NCBI GenBank assembly: GCA_022496785.1
Contig: SNAP01000001.1
Span: 186,001-250,000 of the forward strand
Reading direction: 5' to 3'
DNA length: 64,000 nt
Source: Marinilabiliaceae bacterium JC040
GTDB lineage: Bacteria > Bacteroidota > Bacteroidia > Bacteroidales > Marinifilaceae
The position numbers and the translations under genes are program-made. A model generated the notes under the pieces. The model made no database searches. It was not told the origin of the DNA and worked only from the letters and a program-made list of their open reading frames with translations. Within the stretch, counting starts at the first letter, position 1, and every line of letters starts with the position of its first letter. Of this stretch, positions 34,051 through 42,700 are shown one piece after another.

Positions 34051-35514
34051 ATGAAAAAAATTATATTAATAACGTCCTTAATTATCAGCTCAATACTGGT
34101 TTGTAATGGACAAAAGAAAGAAACTTTTACTCTTAAAAAAGTATTAGAAATAGCAAATGAGAATAGTCCAACATTAATACAAACAAGACTTTCGTTAATA
34201 CAAAGTGAAGAAAACTTGAAGGCTCAGAATGCAGATATGAAATCTCAATTTTCATTAAAATTAGACCCATTTTCATACAGCAATAGAACCTCTTTCGACA
34301 AAAGAACTTCTACTTGGTTTACTAATAAAACAATGGGGTCAAGTGGTACTTTCACTATTGCTCAACCTATTGTGTTTACTGATGGTGTAATCTCATTAAA
34401 TAATCGATTCGGTTGGCAAAAATCTGAAACTGTTGGACGATTAGAAGATGAAACATTTTCTAATAAACTATATTTATCAATAGAACAACCAATCTTTACT
34501 TATAACAGAAGGAAAATGAGATTAAAAGAATTAGAATTTGATTATGAAAATTCTAAAATGAGTTATATTCTAAAGAAATTAAATATAGAAAAAACAGTTA
34601 CTCAACAATTTTATCAAGTATATAAAGATCAAAAGGATCTAACAATTGCTAAAGAAGAGTTTAGAAATCAAGAGAAGAACTACAATATGATAAAAGCAAA
34701 AGTTGAAGCTGGCTTATTAAAAAAAGAGGAACTTTTTCAAGCAGAAGTAAACTTTGCAACAAGTAAATCAAATTTATATAATAAAGAAATTGCTTTAGAA
34801 AATTCAAAAGATGGTTTTAGACAATCATTAGGAATAGGATTAGATAGAGATTTCTTAATTCTTGCTAACGTAAAAACAGATAAGATAGATTTAGACATGC
34901 AAGATGCTGTTCAAAAAGGACTTAATCAGAGAATGGAACTTAGACAAAAAGAAATTGCTACTGAACAAGCATTGTTTAATCTTATTAAAACAAAAGCAAG
35001 CAATGAATTTAAAGGGAGTATTAGTGCTTCATTTGGTTTATTAGGTCAAAATTCAGATGTAAACAAAATGTTTCACAAGCCTTCAGATGATCAAGCTGTG
35101 ACTGTATCATTAAATATTCCTGTATGGGATTGGGGAGCAAAAAGAGCTAGAGTTAGAGCTAGTAAAGCAGCTATTGAATCGAGCAGAATAGATACTAAAG
35201 AGTTAAAGAAATCTATAGAAATTGATATTAGAAGAACATGTAGAAGTATTCCTAACTTACTTAAACAGATAGAAATTGCAAAACAAAATGTTAGTAATGC
35301 AGAAAGAACATACGATCTTAACCTTGAGAAATATAAATTAGGAAATCTTACAGGTATGCAATTACAACAATTTCAAGATCAATTAACACAGAAGAAACAA
35401 TCAGTAACAAGTGCTATTATTTCATATAAACTAGAACTTCTAAATTTAAAAATACAGACACTTTGGGACTATAAGACAAACAAATCATATTTAAAATCTA
35501 ACTCTATAAAATAA
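34051..35514 (+). CDS. TolC-family outer-membrane efflux protein
   Basis: 487 residues. A signal peptide (MKKIILITSLIISSILVCNG) is followed by two TolC-type repeats of long coiled-coil helices and short strands: TLKKVLEIANENSPTLIQTR, FRNQEKNYNMIKAKVEAGLL, VTVSLNIPVWDWGAKRARVR and AERTYDLNLEKYKLGNLTGM. It should form the trimeric outer-membrane channel for the RND system. It starts 11 nt after the ABC-2 permease gene and 4 nt before the adaptor gene, so it is part of the same operon. Confidence 0.9.
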   Translation: MKKIILITSLIISSILVCNGQKKETFTLKKVLEIANENSPTLIQTRLSLIQSEENLKAQNADMKSQFSLKLDPFSYSNRTSFDKRTSTWFTNKTMGSSGTFTIAQPIVFTDGVISLNNRFGWQKSETVGRLEDETFSNKLYLSIEQPIFTYNRRKMRLKELEFDYENSKMSYILKKLNIEKTVTQQFYQVYKDQKDLTIAKEEFRNQEKNYNMIKAKVEAGLLKKEELFQAEVNFATSKSNLYNKEIALENSKDGFRQSLGIGLDRDFLILANVKTDKIDLDMQDAVQKGLNQRMELRQKEIATEQALFNLIKTKASNEFKGSISASFGLLGQNSDVNKMFHKPSDDQAVTVSLNIPVWDWGAKRARVRASKAAIESSRIDTKELKKSIEIDIRRTCRSIPNLLKQIEIAKQNVSNAERTYDLNLEKYKLGNLTGMQLQQFQDQLTQKKQSVTSAIISYKLELLNLKIQTLWDYKTNKSYLKSNSIK

Positions 35515-35518
35515 GACT

Positions 35519-36574
35519 ATGAAATCGAAGATATTATACATTCTAGGAGGACTATCACTATTAACTATTGCATCTTGTAATAACAATTATGGATCTTACA
35601 ACGAAGTACAAACTCCTGTTAAAGTTAAAAGCATAACAAAATCGTCTATTGTTGAAACAGTAAATACAACGGGAACAGCATTAGCTACTAATAGTGCAGA
35701 GATCAAATCTGAAGCTAATGGAGATTATAAACTTAATATCAACCCAAGAACAGGAAAACAATATAGATTGGGAGATAAAGTAAAAAAAGGGACTGTAATT
35801 GTTTCTTTAATAAATAAAGAGTTTGAGAATAATAATCAATTAGAATCTAAAAAATTAAATTTAGAAATTGCAGAAAATGAGCTAAAGGCACAAAAACGAT
35901 TATATGAAAAAGGAGGAGTAACTTTAAAAGAAGTTAATAATTCTAAGAGTGCTTTTATTAATGCAAAATATAATTACGAGAATGCAATAATTGGATCTAA
36001 CAAATTAAAAGTGATTGCTCCTTTTGATGGAGTGATTGTAGATCTTCCTTATTATACAAGTTCTTCGAAAATTACTACAGGTACAAAATTAGTTCAGATA
36101 ATGAATTATACTAAGATGTATATGCCTGTAAAATTATCTGAAAAGAGTATTGAGAATATAAAAGTTGGTAACGACATATATGTTACTAATTATACAATTA
36201 AAGATGATACTTTAAATGGAAAAGTAAGTCAAATCTCTCCTGCAGTTGATCCTAATACACGAACTTTTAATGGATATATTGAAATTCACAATCCTGATAG
36301 ATTATTACGTCCTGGAATGTTTGTAAAAGCTAGTATAATTACTAGAAAATCTAATAACACTATTGTAATACCAAAAGAGATAGTTAGATATAATGGAAAA
36401 AAAGCAAGTGTATTTATTATAGATAGAAACCGAGCTAAAGAAGTTAATATTAAAACTGGTATAGAAACTGAAAAAACAATTGAAGTAATTAAAGGTTTAG
36501 AAGAAAATCAAAGAATTATTATTTCAGGATATGAGATGTTGAATAATTACTCAAAGGTTAAGGTTATTTTATAA
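35519..36574 (+). CDS. RND periplasmic adaptor lipoprotein (HlyD/MFP family)
   Basis: 351 residues. The lipobox TIASC has Cys20 as the lipidation site. The usual order is seen: lipoyl/barrel-sandwich half (EIKSEANGDYKLNI, LGDKVKKGTVIVSL), a short coiled-coil hairpin (about 90-150, QLESKKLNLEIAENELKAQKR), the second lipoyl half (LKVIAPFDGVIVDLP), a beta-barrel domain (LRPGMFVKASI) and a C-terminal domain (IEVIKGLEENQRIIISG). The short hairpin is typical of adaptors that join an RND pump to a TolC channel. It lies between tolC and the first RND gene. Confidence 0.9.
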   Translation: MKSKILYILGGLSLLTIASCNNNYGSYNEVQTPVKVKSITKSSIVETVNTTGTALATNSAEIKSEANGDYKLNINPRTGKQYRLGDKVKKGTVIVSLINKEFENNNQLESKKLNLEIAENELKAQKRLYEKGGVTLKEVNNSKSAFINAKYNYENAIIGSNKLKVIAPFDGVIVDLPYYTSSSKITTGTKLVQIMNYTKMYMPVKLSEKSIENIKVGNDIYVTNYTIKDDTLNGKVSQISPAVDPNTRTFNGYIEIHNPDRLLRPGMFVKASIITRKSNNTIVIPKEIVRYNGKKASVFIIDRNRAKEVNIKTGIETEKTIEVIKGLEENQRIIISGYEMLNNYSKVKVIL

Positions 36575-36602
36575 TCGTCAATAACCAATTAGATAAATAG
36601 TT

Positions 36603-39600
36603 ATGAAAAAAATTATAAGTTTCTCAGTTAAAAACCCAGTTACGGTTTTGATGTTAATCTTAGGAATTCTCCTATTAGGTTATATATCGTACGACAAATT
36701 GGGTACTGACCTTTTCCCAAAACTTACAAATCCTCGCCTATATGTTTCTTTTAAAGTAGGAGAACAACCTCCAGAAGAAATAGAGAAACAATATGTAGAA
36801 AATGTTGAGGCTCAAATATCAAGACAATCAGGAGTAATTTCTGTAAGTTCTTCTTGTAAGGTCGGTAGCGCTAATATTATTGTAGATTATAAATGGGGAC
36901 AGGATATGGATGCTGCCTCTTTAGAACTACAAAAGAATGTAAACACTTTAGGTAACGATCCTAATGTTTCAAATGTAATTGTATCACGTTTTGATCCAAA
37001 TTCAGAACCAATCATGTTGATAGCTTTAGAAAATAATTCTATATCAAACATGGATGATATGAGAAAAACGGCAGAGAACTACATCAGAAACGAATTAATA
37101 AGAATTGAAGGTATCGCAGAAGTTCAGATTGCAGGAAAAGAAGAAGCAGAAATTGTTATTAGTACAAATAATTATCTGCTTGAAGCATTCAATATTAAAA
37201 CTTCTGATATAGTTGCAAAAATCAATGCTCTTGATAAAAATATCTCTGGAGGACGTATTTCAGAAGGAGGACTTGAATATACCATAAAAGGAGTAAAATT
37301 AATTAAGACTATAGAGGATATTAACAATGTTGTAGTTGGTTATAAAAAAGATGAAACTCCTACGCAAGAAACAGATCAAACTAATCCACAAAAGGAAATA
37401 AAAAGAGCGCCAGTATTTCTAAAAGATATTGCAAAAGTAAAGATTGAAAATAAAGAACCTCAAAACATTGTACAGTACAATGGAAGAAAGTGTTTAGGTT
37501 TGAACATTTATAAAGAAACAAAATACAATACCGTTTCTGCAATAGAAAAACTAAATACAGAATTAAAGAATATTGAGAAAGCACTACCAGGATATAAGTT
37601 TCATGTTATAAAAAATCAAGGTAAATATATATCGGATGCTATAGGAGAAGTTAAAGATTCTGCTGTAACAGGTATTATTTTAGCAATGTTTGTATTATTT
37701 ATTTTCCTAAGAAGAATAAATACAACTCTTATCGTTAGTATTTCTATTCCAATTTCAATTATTGCTACATTCAACTTAATGTACTTTAACGATTTAAGTC
37801 TAAATATTATGACTTTAGGTGGTTTAGCTTTAGGAGCAGGTATGTTAGTTGATAATGCCATTATTGTAATGGAAAGTATTTATAGGAATATTGAAAATGG
37901 TTTATCAGCTAAAGAGGCAGCAATAAAGGGAACAGCAGAAGTTGGAGGAGCTATCACAGCATCTACAATTACAACAATTGTAGTATTCCTTCCGATTGTT
38001 TACCTACATGGAGCTTCAGGGGAATTATTTAAAGACCAAGCATGGACAGTTGCATTTTCTTTATTATCTTCTTTATTTGTAGCTATATTGGTTATTCCAA
38101 TGTTATCTTCTAAATATATTAAAACAAAGAAAACAGATAATGAAACAAAAACTAATACAAGATATTTTGAATGGTATCCTAAAAGTTTAGATAAAATTCT
38201 TAACAAAAAAGGATTAATAATAAGTTTATCTGCTATTATCGTATTAGGAACATTTTCACTATTACCAATGATAGGTAGTGATTTTATGCCAAAAACAGAA
38301 AGCTCAAAATTTTCTGTAAAACTAACTCTACCAGAAGGAAGTAATATATATGAAACAAATAATGCTGTATCAACAATTTCTTCTATTATAAAAGATGTTA
38401 CAAACAATAAGTTGGAGTATGTGTATTCACATGCTGGTTTACCAGTAAGTACTGATGCATCTACAAATAGTGACAAAGAGATAAATAATGCTACCATTTA
38501 TTTTAAATTAAAAAAAGAATCTAATATTTCTTCTAACGATTTAATGGCATATTTGAATAAGAATCTGAAATATAATTCAAATGTAAAAATTGAGTTTAAG
38601 AATGAAGAAACTGCTCTTACAACAATTATGGGAAGTAACGATGCTCCTATAGTAATAGAGGTTTATGGTAAAGAATTAAAAAATCTAGAAACAATCTCTA
38701 AAAATATTTGTAAAAAATTAGAGGCTAATAAAAACTTATTTGAAATAGGATCTTCTTTTGAAAAAGGAGCTCCTGAAATTGATATTAAACTAGATAGAAT
38801 TCAAGCAGGAATTCTTGGTTTAGATGTAAACTCAGTATCGTCACAAATCAAAAATATTCTATCAGGAGAAAAAGCTGGTACAATAGAGAAGGATGGAGAA
38901 TTAAAAAACATCAAAGTAAATCTTCCAGATATAAGTATCAACGACTTATCTGAATTACTAATTAAAAGTGGAGATAAGAAATATAGATTAGCAGATATAG
39001 CTAGCATAGAAAGAAACTATTCTCCAAAAGAGATTAGTAGAAAAGATCAAAATAGAATTGCAAAAATTACTGCAAATCTTAAAAAAGGTGCTGTTCTAGA
39101 TAAAACTATTCAAAGTATTCAAAAAGATATTGCATCACTTAATATTCCCGCAGCAAATAGAATAAAATATAGCGGTGAAGAAGCTAAAAGAGCTGATTCT
39201 TTTGGTTCTTTAGCATTTGCTTTAATTCTTTCCATAATATTGGTATATATGGTTATGGCTTCTCAATTTGAATCTTTAGTTCATCCATTTACTATTTTAT
39301 TAAGTATTCCTCTTGCTGTAGCAGGTAGTTTACTATCCTTCTTTATTTTTGGAATGTCATTAAATATCATGGCTTATATTGGAATAATTATGCTAGTTGG
39401 TATTGCAGTAAATGATTCCATCATTCTTGTAGATGCTATTAATAGATTAAAGAAAGAAGGCATGGAACTTAAAGAGGCTATAAAAGATGCAGGAAAACAA
39501 AGAATAAGACCAATCATCATGACAAGTTTAACAACAATACTTGCCTTGCTTCCATTAACATTTGGATTTGGAGAAAGTGCAGCATTAAGAGCTCCTATGG

Positions 39601-39707
39601 CTATTGCAGTTATTGGTGGTCTAATAAGTTCAACTCTATTAACATTGGTTGTAATTCCTTGTCTGTATTATGTGATTGATAAACTTTTTACTAAAAAAGT
39701 GAAATAG
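36603..39707 (+). CDS. RND efflux permease subunit 1 of the ABC/RND operon
   Basis: 1034 residues, a full RND permease with 12 predicted membrane helices and two large periplasmic loops. The N-terminus ISFSVKNPVTVLMLILGILLL, TM4 GAGMLVDNAIIVMES with the conserved proton-relay Asp, and the final FGESAALRAPMAIAVIGGL are all typical. TM10 reads GIAVNDSIIL: Asn937 is at the position of AcrB Lys940. That change occurs in some other RND subfamilies, but here both pumps of the operon have it. The second RND, fused to an ABC ATPase, follows after 10 nt; two unequal RND subunits in one operon recall MdtB/MdtC heterotrimers. Confidence 0.93.
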   Translation: MKKIISFSVKNPVTVLMLILGILLLGYISYDKLGTDLFPKLTNPRLYVSFKVGEQPPEEIEKQYVENVEAQISRQSGVISVSSSCKVGSANIIVDYKWGQDMDAASLELQKNVNTLGNDPNVSNVIVSRFDPNSEPIMLIALENNSISNMDDMRKTAENYIRNELIRIEGIAEVQIAGKEEAEIVISTNNYLLEAFNIKTSDIVAKINALDKNISGGRISEGGLEYTIKGVKLIKTIEDINNVVVGYKKDETPTQETDQTNPQKEIKRAPVFLKDIAKVKIENKEPQNIVQYNGRKCLGLNIYKETKYNTVSAIEKLNTELKNIEKALPGYKFHVIKNQGKYISDAIGEVKDSAVTGIILAMFVLFIFLRRINTTLIVSISIPISIIATFNLMYFNDLSLNIMTLGGLALGAGMLVDNAIIVMESIYRNIENGLSAKEAAIKGTAEVGGAITASTITTIVVFLPIVYLHGASGELFKDQAWTVAFSLLSSLFVAILVIPMLSSKYIKTKKTDNETKTNTRYFEWYPKSLDKILNKKGLIISLSAIIVLGTFSLLPMIGSDFMPKTESSKFSVKLTLPEGSNIYETNNAVSTISSIIKDVTNNKLEYVYSHAGLPVSTDASTNSDKEINNATIYFKLKKESNISSNDLMAYLNKNLKYNSNVKIEFKNEETALTTIMGSNDAPIVIEVYGKELKNLETISKNICKKLEANKNLFEIGSSFEKGAPEIDIKLDRIQAGILGLDVNSVSSQIKNILSGEKAGTIEKDGELKNIKVNLPDISINDLSELLIKSGDKKYRLADIASIERNYSPKEISRKDQNRIAKITANLKKGAVLDKTIQSIQKDIASLNIPAANRIKYSGEEAKRADSFGSLAFALILSIILVYMVMASQFESLVHPFTILLSIPLAVAGSLLSFFIFGMSLNIMAYIGIIMLVGIAVNDSIILVDAINRLKKEGMELKEAIKDAGKQRIRPIIMTSLTTILALLPLTFGFGESAALRAPMAIAVIGGLISSTLLTLVVIPCLYYVIDKLFTKKVK

Positions 39708-39717
39708 ATAGAGAATT

Positions 39718-42700
39718 ATGAATTTTATTATAAATAGAAAAACGCTCATTAGTATGCTTTTTATTGGGATAAGCCTTTTAGGTATATTCTCATATAAACA
39801 GCTGTCTATGGAGCTATATCCATCTACCGAGATGCCTATGCTATTTGTTAGTGTCTCTTCAAATACTGAAGTAGATCCTAACTATTTAGAAAAGACTTCA
39901 GTTATACCAACTGAAGGAGCTATCTCTACAATGGAGGGTATTGATGAAATTAATACTACTATAAATAGTCGGTCCGCTAGAATTGTTGTAAAATACAATA
40001 AGGATATTGATATTAAATATGCTTATTTAAAACTTGAACAAAAACTCGCATCTATAAAATCTACATTACCAGAAGGAGTTTCCCTTAATTTATTTAAAGC
40101 TGGCTTCGATTTAAATAGTCAATTTATGACTCTTCAAGTTATAGGTAGTGGAGGTGTAGATAGAGTTAGAAGTATCACAGAGAAAGAATTGAAATCTAAA
40201 TTTGTAAACATAGATGGAATTGCCAATGTTGACATATTTGGAGGTCGAGAGAAATCTTTAGATATTGTAATAGATGAAGATAGATGCGAAGCCTTAAATA
40301 TATCTATAAGCAAGATTGTTTCTCTTATAACTAGTGGGCAAAAGACTAGGACATACGTTGGTACTGTTTTAAACAAACAAAATAAAAAAGCATTTGTAAA
40401 TGTAATTTCTGAATACAATGATATTAATGAATTAGAAAATATTGTTGTTGATAAGAAAAGCTCATTACTATTAAAAGATATTGCAACAATTACTTTTGGA
40501 GTAAAAGAACAAGAATCTTTTTCTAGGATAAATGGTAAAGATGCTGTTTCTTTAAATTTATCTAAAAGTACGCAAGTTAATCTAATAGATTTATCTAATA
40601 GAACTAAAGAAATTATTAATAAGATTAATAAAGAATTTAAATCTAATGATATAGAAGTCAAGATACATGAAAATGTTGCTGATACAATGGAAAAGAATAT
40701 TGATCAGATAATTAATCTTGCTCTAACTGGAGGAATTCTTGCTGTTATAATTTTATGGTTCTTTTTGAGAAATATAGGTATAGTTACAGTTATCTCAGTA
40801 GCTATTCCTACATCTGTATTTGCAGCTTTTAATTTTTTCTACGCTTACGATATTTCTATAAATTCCCTTACTCTTGTAGGTATTGCATTAGCTATAGGTA
40901 TGCTACTCGATAACTCCATTGTTGTAATGGAAAATATTTATAGGCTCTACTCGAAAGGTCATAGTGCAGATAAGGCAGTGACACAAGGAACAAAAGAAGT
41001 ATGGAGGTCTATACTAGCAGCAACAATGACAACAATAACTGTATTCTTACCATTTATATTTTCTAGCAATGTTATGCTAAAATTAATAGGTAAACATGTA
41101 GGAGTATCAATAATTTCAACATTATTACTATCACTAGTAGTTGCTTTACTATTAGTACCAATGGCAACTCACTTCTTTCTTAAGAGAAATACAAAGAAAA
41201 ACTTTATAAATCTACAGGCTATACCTTTTCATAATAGACTAATGCAGGTATATATTGTTTTACTAAAGATGTCATTAAGAAATCCAGCTAAAACAATTAT
41301 TGGAGCTATAGTTATATTCTTTGTAACAATACTATCTTGTATGGCTCTTAATAATGACTCAACAAAACAAGCTGAAGTAAAGCAAATAAACCTTTACGTT
41401 ACAATGCCAGAAGGTTCAACCCTAGAAAGCACAGATACTTTTGTTAAAAATGTTGAGAAACAATTGAATGAAGTAAAAGATAAAGGAGATATTATTTCAA
41501 ATATCTATACTAAAGAAGCACAAATAACTTTCAAAATAAGGGATGATTTCAAATCATCAAGCATTAGATCTATTAGTACCATTAGAGATGAAGTAGATGA
41601 TATTGTAAATGAAAATAGTCAATATGCAGAAATAAGTACTGAAGCATCTGAAGCAAATGATAAATTTAGAGGTTCTTCAATGGAGGGCTCTAACGATATG
41701 CTTTCAATGTTTAATATGGGATCTGGAGCAGAAAAAGTGATTATAAAAGGAAGAGATTCTGAAAAAATGATGAAGCTTGCTGAAGATTTGAAATATTATA
41801 TTGAAGATATTGAGAATATCTCTTTTGCTAGAATCAATATACATACTGGTAATCCAGAAGTCAAATTGTATTTTGATGAATTTGCAATGACTGAAAATAA
41901 TATCAATCCTTCTTTAGTTGCACAAGAACTTAATAGTTTTAAAAATCATATATCAACAAGTGCTAAATTCAAAAATAATAAATATGAATATGCTATTATT
42001 ATTAAGGATAAGAAAACAGCATTGCTTGATAAACAAAAACTAAAAAGAAAAAGAACTTTAGATGATTTAAAAGCAGTAAATATTAAGAACCCAGAAGGCG
42101 TTGAGGTTCCATTAACTTCTTTCACAGATATAATAAAATCGACTAGCAAGAGTCAAATAAAACGTAAAAATCAAGAAAAAGAAATCATTGTAAAATATTA
42201 TATGGATAGAAAGATCCAAGATGATAAAACAATGCTTGAAAATACAAGAAAGAAGATAGATGACGTTGTAGCAAAAATGAAATTACCTGCTGGTATTGCT
42301 GTAGAAGTAGTACATAAAGATAATAAGACTAGTGAATATTCATTTTTAATATTAGCAGCCTTAGTAATCATTTTTATGATCTTAGCATCCATTTTTGAAT
42401 CTATCAGTACTCCATTTGTATTGATGTTTTCAATACCTCTTGCAGCTATTGGTTCTTTCTTAGGTTTATTCTTTTCTGGACACTCTTTATTTAATACTAA
42501 TACTATTATCGGCTTTGTTATTCTCTTAGGAGTTGTTGTAAATAATGGTATTATCCTTATAGATTATACAAATATTTTAAGGAAAAGAGGCTATAATAAA
42601 AATAGATCTTTAATAATGGCTGGTATGGCTAGAGTTAGACCTATATTGATTACTGCAATCACATCAATTGTTGCAATGATGCCTTTAGCTCTTGGTGATG